A stretch of DNA of 64,000 nt from NCBI GenBank assembly GCA_937925635.1, contig CALALX010000091.1:38703-102702 (forward strand), written 5' to 3'. This DNA comes from an uncultured Caulobacter sp. (GTDB lineage Bacteria > Pseudomonadota > Alphaproteobacteria > Caulobacterales > Caulobacteraceae). A model generated the notes under the pieces. That model worked only from the letters and a program-made list of their open reading frames with translations. It had not been told where the DNA came from and made no database searches. Within the stretch, counting starts at the first letter, position 1. Every line of letters starts with the position of its first letter. The position numbers and the translations under genes are program-made. Of the stretch, positions 25,120 through 32,521 are shown piece by piece.

Positions 25120-27750
25120 TCACCCCAGTCGCTTGATCGCCGCCGTGAGCTTGCGCTCGCTGTCCCAGTAGTCCGCCCAGGCGGTGATCTTGCCGAGCAG
25201 CTTCGGCACGGTGCGGATCGTGTAAGCCTTCGGATCCAGCCCCTTCTTCACCTGCGTCCAGTTGAGCGGCATCGACACGGCGGCGCCCGGTCGCGCCCTC
25301 GGCGACAGCGGCGCGACGGCCGTACTCAGCCGATCATTGCGCAGATAGTCCAGGAATATCCGCCCCTTGCGGAGCTTTTTCGACATGTTGATCACATAGC
25401 GGTCGGGACTGTCTGCGGCCATGCGGGCGCAGACCTCGCGGGCGAAGGCCTTGGCCGTGGGCCAGTCGGTCTTCTCTTTCGCCAGGGGCGTGACCACGTG
25501 CAGACCCTTGCCGCCGGTGGTCTTGCAGAAGGCGGCTAGGCCGAGGGCCTCCAGCCGGTCGCGCACCTCGCGCGCGGCCTCGACGACGTCGTCGAAGGAC
25601 AGGCCCTCGTCGGGATCCAGGTCAAAGACCAGCCGGCCCGGAATCTCGGGCAGACCGGGCCGGCAGTTTGACGGGTGCAATTCGGTCGTGGAGGTCTGGG
25701 CCAGCGCCGCGAGCGCCTCCTTCCGCCCGATCACCAGATAGGGCTTGTGGTCGCCCTGCATCTTCACTTCCGAGAGCAGCGCGGACGCGCCTTTGCCCAG
25801 GTGGCGCTGGAAGAACCGCTCGCCGCCGATGCCTTCGGGCGTGCGGATCGTCGAGCAGGGCCGGTCGACGATATGCGGCATCATCCAGTCGGCCACCGCC
25901 TCGTAGTACCGGGCCAGGTCAAGCTTGGTCACCGGTGCGCCGTCGTCCCCCGCCTCCGGCCACAGGGGCTTGTCCGGGCTCGACAAGGCGACGCCCATGA
26001 CGATCGGCGCCTTGGGCTTGCCCGCACCTGCCCGCGGCGCGGCGAGCGCGGTCTTGGCGGCCGACGCGGGGGTCTCGGCCTCGACCTCCAAGGCCGGCTT
26101 GTCCTCGCGCAGCCCCTTGAACGAGGCCTGCCGGATGGCGCCGTCGCCGGTGAAGCCCGCATACTCGATCTCCGCCACCAGCTCCGGCTTCACCCACCGC
26201 GTCTCGCCCCCGCCGCGCGGCAGGCGGTCGGCGAACGGCGAACGGTCCGTCTCCAGGGCCTTGAGCCTCGGCAGCAGGGTCTTGAGCTTGCCGGCGCCAA
26301 AGCCCGTGCCGACGCGGCCGACATGGACCAGCTTGCCGTCGCGCATGACGCCGGCGATCAACGAGCGGAAGGCGCCGCCGGTCGTGCTATAGCCGCCGAT
26401 GATGACCTCGTGACCGGCCCGGCACTTGGCCTTGACCCATGTATCGCCCTGACCGGATTTGTACTGACCGTTCAGCCGCTTGGAGACAATACCTTCCAGC
26501 GACATGCGGCAGGCCGAGTTCAGCACGGCGTCTCCGCCGGTCTCGAAATGCTCGACGTAGCGTAGCCGCGGATCGGCGGCCGTCCGCAGGATCGGTTCAA
26601 GCCGCGCCTTTCGATCCGAAAGGGGCCTCCTGCGCAGGTCCTCGCCCTGGTCGAACAGCAGGTCAAAGGCGAAGAAGATCAGGTCCTTCGTCTTGCCGCT
26701 GGACAGCGCCGCCTGCAGGCCGGCGAAGTCCGGCGAGCCGTCACGGTCAAGCGCGACGATCTCGCCGTCGATCAGGCCATCGGGCAGCGCGGCGGCCGCC
26801 TTCGCGATCTCTGGAAACTTGTGCGTCCAGTCGAGACCCTTGCGCGTGCGCAGCCTGGCCTTGCCGGCCTCGACGCGCAGCTGCATGCGGTAGCCGTCGA
26901 ACTTGATTTCGTGCGCCCAGCCCGCTCCGCCCGGCGGTCGGTCGACGAGCTTGCAGAGGTGCGGCTCGACGAAGTCGGGCACGGCGGCGGCCTTCGCCTT
27001 CGGACGCGCCGCTTTCCGGGCCTTTGGCGCATCATGTTGCACGGCCGCTTCCTCCGCGCTGGCCTCGGGATCCTTCGATGACCATACCGCCTTCGCACCG
27101 CGTTTCACCCCGGTGACGAAGGGTGTCGGCGGCTTGCCCACACCCGCGGCGATGGCCTCCATCGTCCGGCCGGACGCTATGGAGACGTCGCTGTCGGCCA
27201 GCAGGGCGTCGTTGTCATCGTCGACCGCGTAGTCGTCGCGATGCTTGATCAGCAGCCAGTTGGAGCGTTTGCCGCCGTTTCGATCGTTGCGCAGGCGGAC
27301 CAGTACGTAGCCGCCCTGCATTCGCTCGCCGGCGAAGACGAGTTTCAGCTCGCCCTTCTTCAGCCCCTTGGCGACGTCGAACCCGGGCTCCGGCGCCCAG
27401 TAGCCTCGGTCCCAGAGCATCACCGTGCCGCCGCCATACTGGCCCTTGGGGATGGTCCCCTCGAAATCGCCATAGCCAAGCGGATGCGGCTCGACCTCGA
27501 CGGCTAGCCGGCGATCCTTCGGATCGCGTGACGGACCCTTGGTCACCGCCCAGGACAGGAAGACACCGTCGTGTTCGAGCCGCAGGTCGTAGTGCAGCCG
27601 TGTGGCGGCGTGCTTCTGGATCACGAAGCGACGACGATCGGCGGCCGCCACGGCGACCTCGCCGCTCGGTTCGGCGGTGATCCTGAAGTCCCGCATCGAA
27701 CGGTAGCGGGCTAGCTTGGGCGATGGACCTGGATTGGCGATGGCCGCCAC
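25120..27750 (-). CDS. ligD: DNA ligase D (phosphoesterase-ligase-polymerase)
   Basis: 876-residue multifunctional NHEJ enzyme. Domain order is N-terminal 3'-phosphoesterase (about 35-190; HAATRLHYDLRLEHDG with H47, H53, D55 and H60), ATP-dependent ligase (about 260-560; adenylated K283 in EIKFDGY), and C-terminal archaeal/eukaryotic primase-like polymerase (about 590-870; KKLRKGRIFLDYLRND). This is the Pseudomonas-type order. The GTG start at 27748-27750 has GGAGG about 8 bases upstream, which decides it over internal ATGs. It processes, fills and seals ends held by the neighbouring Ku. Confidence 0.95.
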   Translation of the reverse strand: MAAIANPGPSPKLARYRSMRDFRITAEPSGEVAVAAADRRRFVIQKHAATRLHYDLRLEHDGVFLSWAVTKGPSRDPKDRRLAVEVEPHPLGYGDFEGTIPKGQYGGGTVMLWDRGYWAPEPGFDVAKGLKKGELKLVFAGERMQGGYVLVRLRNDRNGGKRSNWLLIKHRDDYAVDDDNDALLADSDVSIASGRTMEAIAAGVGKPPTPFVTGVKRGAKAVWSSKDPEASAEEAAVQHDAPKARKAARPKAKAAAVPDFVEPHLCKLVDRPPGGAGWAHEIKFDGYRMQLRVEAGKARLRTRKGLDWTHKFPEIAKAAAALPDGLIDGEIVALDRDGSPDFAGLQAALSSGKTKDLIFFAFDLLFDQGEDLRRRPLSDRKARLEPILRTAADPRLRYVEHFETGGDAVLNSACRMSLEGIVSKRLNGQYKSGQGDTWVKAKCRAGHEVIIGGYSTTGGAFRSLIAGVMRDGKLVHVGRVGTGFGAGKLKTLLPRLKALETDRSPFADRLPRGGGETRWVKPELVAEIEYAGFTGDGAIRQASFKGLREDKPALEVEAETPASAAKTALAAPRAGAGKPKAPIVMGVALSSPDKPLWPEAGDDGAPVTKLDLARYYEAVADWMMPHIVDRPCSTIRTPEGIGGERFFQRHLGKGASALLSEVKMQGDHKPYLVIGRKEALAALAQTSTTELHPSNCRPGLPEIPGRLVFDLDPDEGLSFDDVVEAAREVRDRLEALGLAAFCKTTGGKGLHVVTPLAKEKTDWPTAKAFAREVCARMAADSPDRYVINMSKKLRKGRIFLDYLRNDRLSTAVAPLSPRARPGAAVSMPLNWTQVKKGLDPKAYTIRTVPKLLGKITAWADYWDSERKLTAAIKRLG

Positions 27751-27806
27751 GATGGACCTCCGACGTATGCCGGATCAAGTCGTTTGGCCTTCGCGCGGTT
27801 CCGTCC

Positions 27807-27822
27807 GCCGGGCATGCCCGGC
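27807..27822. repeat. 16-bp perfect palindrome in the ligD / LacI-regulator divergent region
   Basis: GCCGGGCATGCCCGGC is self-complementary over 16 bases, and the flanks GTCCG and CGGAC are also complementary, slightly offset. It lies 57 bases upstream of ligD and on the other side of the regulator's operator. It could be a binding site for another regulator or a chance GC palindrome. Confidence 0.4.
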
Positions 27823-27874
27823 GAGCGGACCACGCGTGAGAGGCGGCGACTTCCGGCTTCGGGGTGGTCGTCGC

Positions 27875-27888
27875 GGACACCGGTATCA
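27875..27888. promoter_or_regulatory. Predicted LacI-family operator upstream of its own regulator gene
   Basis: GGACACCGGTATCA shares the core ACCGGT and both half-sites with five other sites in this window. It lies 80 bases upstream of the regulator start, suggesting autoregulation. Confidence 0.6.
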
Positions 27889-27968
27889 AGGTCGGCGGTC
27901 CGGGTGCTGGCGCCGCACCCCGACGCAGGTTATCAACGCTCAGGGACGAGGAGCGCCGAAAAAACGCC

Positions 27969-29027
27969 GTGAGTTCGAGGACGCCGAAGCCGGGGGACGA
28001 CGAGGCGCTGCTCAGCGGCCGCCGTCGCGCCACCATCAATGACGTCGCCCGCCTGGCCGGGGTGTCGAAGAAGACCGTCTCGCGCGTCATCAACCGCTCG
28101 CCCTCGGTGCGACCCGAGACCCGCGAGAAGATCGAAGCCGTCATCGCCCAGTACGGCTACGCGCCCGATCCGCAGGCGCGTGGCCTGGCCTTCCGGCGTT
28201 CGTTCCTGATCGGCCTGATCTACGACAACCCCAATCCGCAGTATGTCGTGAACATGCAGTTGGGGCTGCTGGACGGCATGCGCGGGTCCGGCTTCGAGCT
28301 GGTCGTCCACCCCTGCGACCGTGGCAGCACGACGCTGGTGCCAGATATCCGCGCCTTCATCGAGCGCCAGAAGCTCTATGGCGTGGTGCTGACGCCGTCG
28401 GTTTCGGAAGACGAGGCGGTGGCCGCCATGCTGCGCGAGACCGGCTGCGAGTTCGTGCGCGTCGCCTCGGTCGCCGTCGACGAGGAGGCGCACAGCATCG
28501 TCACCAAGGACCGCCATGGCGGCCTTTTGGCCGGGCGACATCTGGCGGAGCTGGGACACACGCGCGTGGGCTTCATCTCTGGACCCGACCGGTTCCGATC
28601 CTCGCACGAACGTCGCGGCGGATTCGAGGATGGGCTGAAGGAGCACGGCATGGTCCTGGCGGCCGATTGCGTCGCCGAAGGCGCCTACACCTTCGAGTCG
28701 GGCCTGGAGGGCGCGCTGAAGCTGCTGGGCCTCAAGGACCGTCCGACCGCCATCTTCGCCGGCAACGACGAAATGGCCGCCGGCGTCCTGCATGCGGCGC
28801 GGCAGTTGGGCCTATCGGTTCCCGGCGATGTATCGGTGATCGGCTTCGACGACTTCCAGATCGCCTCGCGCGTCTGGCCGGCCCTGACGACCATCCGGGC
28901 CCCGACCCGTGAGATCGGCCGCCTCGCCTCCGAGCGATTGATCGGCGGCCTGGAGGACAAGCGAGATCCGCAATCTCGCCTGCCGTCCCTGGTCGTGCGG
29001 GAGTCGACGGGTCGGCCGAAGGGGTAG
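27969..29027 (+). CDS. LacI-family transcriptional regulator of the pectin locus
   Basis: About 352 residues. The N-terminal helix-turn-helix is ATINDVARLAGVSKKTVSRV (about 21-40) with the hinge helix near 55-70, followed by a periplasmic-binding-protein-like sensor domain (SFLIGLIYDNPNPQYV onward) and a C-terminal core with SVIGFDDFQIASRVWPALTT. The GTG at 27969 has GAGGAG 15 bases upstream, so the start is not certain; the next upstream in-frame start, GTG 27864, would place the operator inside the gene. Position and six shared palindromes suggest it represses pectin genes and responds to a KDG- or galacturonate-derived signal; the ligand is inferred. Confidence 0.85.
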   Translation: MSSRTPKPGDDEALLSGRRRATINDVARLAGVSKKTVSRVINRSPSVRPETREKIEAVIAQYGYAPDPQARGLAFRRSFLIGLIYDNPNPQYVVNMQLGLLDGMRGSGFELVVHPCDRGSTTLVPDIRAFIERQKLYGVVLTPSVSEDEAVAAMLRETGCEFVRVASVAVDEEAHSIVTKDRHGGLLAGRHLAELGHTRVGFISGPDRFRSSHERRGGFEDGLKEHGMVLAADCVAEGAYTFESGLEGALKLLGLKDRPTAIFAGNDEMAAGVLHAARQLGLSVPGDVSVIGFDDFQIASRVWPALTTIRAPTREIGRLASERLIGGLEDKRDPQSRLPSLVVRESTGRPKG

Positions 29028-29055
29028 GGCGGACCACCGCTCCGGCTGAGGGACG

Positions 29056-30057
29056 CTACCGCTTCACCACCTTCGCCACCGCCGCGACGATGGAGGCGTT
29101 GTAGCCGCGGTAGGCGTCGCGGACGAGGCTCTCCCAAACCGGCAGGTTGACGATCACCGCGTCGCCGCGAGCTCGCGCCACGGTCTGGTAGTTCTCGTCG
29201 ACGGTGGTGGTCATCGAGCCGATCCGCACCGGTGCGCCGCCCTCCTCGACGGTGGCGAACGACGTCCTGGAGACCACGTCCTTGTCCGGTCTCAGGCCGC
29301 CCGGCGTTGAGAACCGGCCGCCGCTGGCGGGGTTCAGGGTGGTGACCGGCGAGTCCGTGCGGATCATGAACTGCACGACGCCCCCGGCGTTGGCCCGCGC
29401 GCCGAGCATGCCCTGGCCGGTGCTGGCCTCCATCTGGGCGAAATCGAGTGTCAGCGACGGGATGATGACGTTGGCGTCCAGGTCCCAGGCGGGCTTCTGC
29501 ATGCCCTTGCCCGCGCCGAGCTGACCGGCGATGGCCATCGAGTTCCCGAACCCGCCGGTCTGCTCCGGCAGCTTGTAGGCGGTCAATGCCGGCGCCTGAG
29601 CCGCGCCGACCGTCACGAAGCCACGTCGGATGCTCTTGCCGACGGTCACGCCGCCCCCGCCGCCGCCCCGGATCAGGTTCCCCGGCGCGAGCGCGAGGCC
29701 CGCCGCGGTCACAAGGGCCTTCGCGTCGGCCTCGGACACCACCTCGATCCCGGCGGCGGCGAACTGCGCCCTCAGGTCCGCATAGGCCTCGTCGGCCAAC
29801 CTGCGCATTGTCGCCTCTTCGACGCCGAACAGCGCCAGCGCCAGCCGCGTGCGCGCGCCGATGGTGGCGACGGCTGTCGCCTGCTGGGAGGTGATGAAAT
29901 TGACATGGTAGGTGGGGATGACCACCCGCTTGTGGCCCTTGAACAGGCTGTCGGACTGGCTGACCAGTTTGACCGTCATCGGTTCGGCCCAGGCGGGGCG
30001 GGCGGCGACCGCGAGGCCGGCCATCGCGGCCGCGCCCAGGAACGCACGTCGTTGCAT
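29056..30057 (-). CDS. Tat-exported protein of unknown function
   Basis: 333 residues. MQRRAFLGAAAMAGLAVAA is a twin-arginine-type signal (RRAFLG) with probable cleavage after AWA near 24. The mature part has a helical region around 60-110, a six-glycine run near 131-136, and a Gly/Ala/Thr-rich beta-like second half. I do not recognise the family. ATG 30057 is preferred over an in-frame GTG at 30067-30069 because GGAG lies 7 bases before it. It sits between the LacI regulator and kduI; the operator at 30295-30308 is 238 bases upstream of it, so membership of the regulon is possible but unproven. Confidence 0.75.
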   Translation of the reverse strand: MQRRAFLGAAAMAGLAVAARPAWAEPMTVKLVSQSDSLFKGHKRVVIPTYHVNFITSQQATAVATIGARTRLALALFGVEEATMRRLADEAYADLRAQFAAAGIEVVSEADAKALVTAAGLALAPGNLIRGGGGGGVTVGKSIRRGFVTVGAAQAPALTAYKLPEQTGGFGNSMAIAGQLGAGKGMQKPAWDLDANVIIPSLTLDFAQMEASTGQGMLGARANAGGVVQFMIRTDSPVTTLNPASGGRFSTPGGLRPDKDVVSRTSFATVEEGGAPVRIGSMTTTVDENYQTVARARGDAVIVNLPVWESLVRDAYRGYNASIVAAVAKVVKR

Positions 30058-30385
30058 TTTCGTCTCCACTTCACGTCACGCGCGGGGCCCTCGTCCCCGC
30101 CGGCCCTTCATGGAGACGGTCGGCCCTGGTCGTCATGCACCGGAAGGGGGGATCGGTTGAGCGCAGGCCACGCGCAGTCTGCGAACCGAGCGCTTGAGGT
30201 TCGCTCGGGCCGCCGCCTCAAGCCTGTCGCGCGCCCGGGGTACGATCCGTTGGACCGCATCTCCAGCGCGCTGGTTTCGGCTTGCCGGACGACATGACAC
30301 CGGTTACCACGCCGCAAGCGGAGGCTGGCCGGTCTGTGCGTCGCCCGGCGCTGCTTCCCATCTGACCGGCCACCGGAGCAAAGCG
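30058..30385. other. 328-base divergent intergenic region upstream of kduI
   Basis: No gene is supported here. It separates the Tat-exported protein gene (minus) from kduI (plus), and its only recognised element is the ACCGGT-core operator at 30295-30308. An open frame from 30194 enters kduI but lacks a ribosome site and conserved sequence. Confidence 0.6.
30295..30308. promoter_or_regulatory. Predicted LacI-family operator upstream of kduI
   Basis: TGACACCGGTTACC keeps the ACCGGT core and the left half-site TGAC. It lies 77 bases before the kduI start and nearly matches the esterase site read on the other strand (TGACACCGGTTAAC). Confidence 0.6.
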
Positions 30386-31234
30386 ATGTTCGACAAGACC
30401 TATCACGCCACCCACCCCGACATGATGGAATGTGTCGACAACGACCAGCTGCGCGACCGCTACCTGGTCACCGACCTGTTCCGGGCGGACGCGGTGGCCC
30501 TCAACTACAGCCACAACGAACGGTTCGTGATCGGCGGCGCGGCGCCGGTGACGAAGGCGGTGAGGCTGCCCGACCAGACCGAGCCCGCCTCGGCCGCCGG
30601 CCATCCGTTCCTGGAACGGCGGGAGATGGGCCTGATCAATGTCGCCGAAGGTCCTGGCAAGGTCACGGTCGATGGCGTCGCCTACGACATCGGGCCGAAG
30701 GACGGCCTCTACCTGCCGATGGGCGTGAAGGACGTGGTGTTCGAGAGCGTCGACGCCGCCAATCCGGCCCGCTTCTACCTCGCCTCGACCCCGGCCCACA
30801 TCGCCTACGCGGTGAAGAAGATCTCGATCGCCGACGCCACGCCGCTGGAGCGCGGTTCGCTGGAGACTTCGAACGAACGCACCATCTACCAGTACGTCAT
30901 CCCCGGCGTTTGCCAGTCGGCGCAGCTGCTGCTCGGCCTGACCATCCTGAAGACCGGCAGCGTCTGGAACACCATGCCGCCGCACCTGCACGACCGCCGG
31001 TCGGAGATCTACTTCTACTTCGGCCTGAAGCCCGACGAGCGCGTGTTCCACTTCATGGGCGAGCCGGACGCCGCCCGCCACATCGTGGTCGCCAACGAAG
31101 AGGCCGTGATCAGCCCGCCGTGGTCGATCCACATGGGCTCGGGCACCGCCAACTACGCCTTCATCTGGGCCATGGGCGGCGAGAACCTCGACTATACGGA
31201 CATGAACGTCCTCGACATCTGCCAGCTGAAATAA
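30386..31234 (+). CDS. kduI: 5-dehydro-4-deoxy-D-glucuronate isomerase
   Basis: 282-residue cupin-fold zinc isomerase that converts 5-keto-4-deoxyuronate (DKI) from unsaturated galacturonate into 2,5-diketo-3-deoxygluconate. The metal site is in MPPHLHDRRSEIYFYF near residue 197, and the ending GGENLDYTDMNVL is typical of the family. GGAG lies 8 bases before the ATG. The next pathway enzyme, kduD, follows after 99 bases. An operator for the local LacI regulator is 77 bases upstream. Confidence 0.95.
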   Translation: MFDKTYHATHPDMMECVDNDQLRDRYLVTDLFRADAVALNYSHNERFVIGGAAPVTKAVRLPDQTEPASAAGHPFLERREMGLINVAEGPGKVTVDGVAYDIGPKDGLYLPMGVKDVVFESVDAANPARFYLASTPAHIAYAVKKISIADATPLERGSLETSNERTIYQYVIPGVCQSAQLLLGLTILKTGSVWNTMPPHLHDRRSEIYFYFGLKPDERVFHFMGEPDAARHIVVANEEAVISPPWSIHMGSGTANYAFIWAMGGENLDYTDMNVLDICQLK

Positions 31235-31247
31235 CTTGCCCCGCGTT

Positions 31248-31311
31248 CCCGGCGCAGGCCGGGATCCATCGAATTCCGCGCGTGATCCGTGGACCCCGGC
31301 CTTCGCCGGGG
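31248..31311. repeat. Two GC-rich hairpins between kduI and kduD
   Basis: CCCGGC-GCAG-GCCGGG (31248-31263) and CCCCGGC-CTTC-GCCGGGG (31294-31311) flank a short spacer with ATCCATCG and TGATCCGTGG, which are also partly repeated. This resembles common alphaproteobacterial intergenic repeats. In this position it could reduce transcription or stabilise the kduI message. Confidence 0.65.
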
Positions 31312-31333
31312 CGATCGGTTGAGGAAGTGCCGC

Positions 31334-32092
31334 ATGACCGCCAACCCCTTCGACCTCACGGGCAAGGTGGCCCTCGTCACCGGCGCCAACACCGGCATCG
31401 GCCAGGGCATCGCCGTGGCGCTGGCCGCCGCGGGCGCGGACATCGCCGCCGCCGGCCGCTCGGCGCCGACGGAGACGCAGGGCCTGGTCGAAGGGCTGGG
31501 CCGGAAGTTCGTGTCGATCCAGGCCGACTTCGGCTCGACCGAGCCGATCGCACGGGTGGTCGAGGAGGCGATTGCCGGCCTCGGCGGGATCGACATCCTC
31601 GTGAACAACGCCGGGATCATCCGCCGCCAGGACTCGATCGCCTTCACGGAGGACGACTGGGACGCGGTGATGAACACCAACCTGAAGACCGTCTTCTTCC
31701 TGACCCAGGCGGTGGCCAGGGGGATGATGGAGCGCGGCGGCGGCAAGGTGATCAACATCGCCAGCCTGCTCAGCTTCCAGGGCGGCATCCGGGTGCCCAG
31801 CTACACCGCGTCCAAGAGCGGCCTCGCCGGCCTGACGAAAATCCTCGCCAACGAGTGGGCCGCGAAGGGGATCAACGTCAACGCCATCGCGCCCGGCTAC
31901 TTCGACACCAACAACACCGAGGCGCTGCGGGCCGACGAGGTGAGGAACAAGTCGATCCTCGAGCGCATCCCCGCCGGCCGCTGGGGCCAGCCGTCCGACA
32001 TCGGCGGCGCGGCGGTGTTCCTGGCGTCCGGCGCCAGCGATTACGTCCACGGGGTGACGCTGCCCGTGGATGGCGGCTGGCTGGCGCGGTAG
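31334..32092 (+). CDS. kduD: 2-dehydro-3-deoxy-D-gluconate 5-dehydrogenase
   Basis: 252-residue SDR that reduces 2,5-diketo-3-deoxygluconate to 2-keto-3-deoxygluconate (KDG), the step after KduI. The cofactor motif is TGANTGIGQG, then NNAGIIRRQDSI, and the catalytic pair is in SYTASKSGLAGLTK. The phrases NAIAPGYFDTNNTEALRAD and ILERIPAGRWGQPSDI are characteristic of KduD. GAGGAAG lies 6 bases before ATG 31334. The product feeds the kinase and aldolase encoded at 37-39 kb. Confidence 0.93.
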   Translation: MTANPFDLTGKVALVTGANTGIGQGIAVALAAAGADIAAAGRSAPTETQGLVEGLGRKFVSIQADFGSTEPIARVVEEAIAGLGGIDILVNNAGIIRRQDSIAFTEDDWDAVMNTNLKTVFFLTQAVARGMMERGGGKVINIASLLSFQGGIRVPSYTASKSGLAGLTKILANEWAAKGINVNAIAPGYFDTNNTEALRADEVRNKSILERIPAGRWGQPSDIGGAAVFLASGASDYVHGVTLPVDGGWLAR

Positions 32093-32118
32093 GCTCCCTC
32101 ACCTTGGGGGAGATAGAC

Positions 32119-32418
32119 GTGAATCTGGCGGATTGGTTTGAGAAGCGCCTGAACAAGACCGTCGAGATCGGGCGCGAGAACGCGCGGTCTCACCCCATTC
32201 TGACGGTCATTGAGGCTGTCGTGGTTGCGTTCGGCTACTTGGGCGTACTTACCGGCATGATCCTGAGGCTCATCTGGTTCAAAAGCCTCTCAGACTCCTA
32301 CGCGCTCTTCAGGCCGACGCAGGAGCTGCTTCAGGTTACCGACGGGCTCGCCTGGATCGGGCTGGCGCTCCTCGTGGCTCAGTCGCTCTACAACTGGTTT
32401 CGGAACCGGAGCCGCTAG
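32119..32418 (+). CDS. Small two-helix membrane protein, unknown
   Basis: 99 residues from GTG 32119, with GGGGAG 6 bases upstream. An amphipathic N-terminus (NLADWFEKRLNKTVEIG) is followed by two hydrophobic segments, about 31-54 and 73-91, and a basic C-terminus FRNRSR. Codon use is noticeably less GC-biased than in kduD or the lyases (for example cttactt, caaaag), which may mean later acquisition. It ends 24 bases before a REP pair. No family is recognised, and nothing but position links it to pectin use. Confidence 0.65.
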   Translation: MNLADWFEKRLNKTVEIGRENARSHPILTVIEAVVVAFGYLGVLTGMILRLIWFKSLSDSYALFRPTQELLQVTDGLAWIGLALLVAQSLYNWFRNRSR

Positions 32419-32441
32419 ACGGGTTGATCGCGCAACCAGTC

Positions 32442-32518
32442 GGGGACATGCACTTCAGTGCGTGTCCCCTGCCGCTTAAAGCCGTTGGGGACACGTACCG
32501 AAGACGGTACATGTCCCC
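32442..32518. repeat. REP pair (GGGGACA/TGTCCCC hairpins), locus 1
   Basis: Two hairpins: 32442-32469 (GGGGACATGCAC, loop TTCA, GTGCGTGTCCCC) and 32487-32518 (GGGGACACGTACCG, loop AAGA, CGGTACATGTCCCC). It lies between convergent genes. The same pairing occurs at 47368-47451. The GGGGACA ends resemble REP elements mobilised by RAYT transposases; no such transposase is in the window. Confidence 0.8.
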
Positions 32519-32521
32519 AAC

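Noticed and set aside
24130..27750. ku and ligD as part of a defence island
   Set aside because: No nuclease, helicase or other defence genes flank them; a standard NHEJ pair is sufficient.
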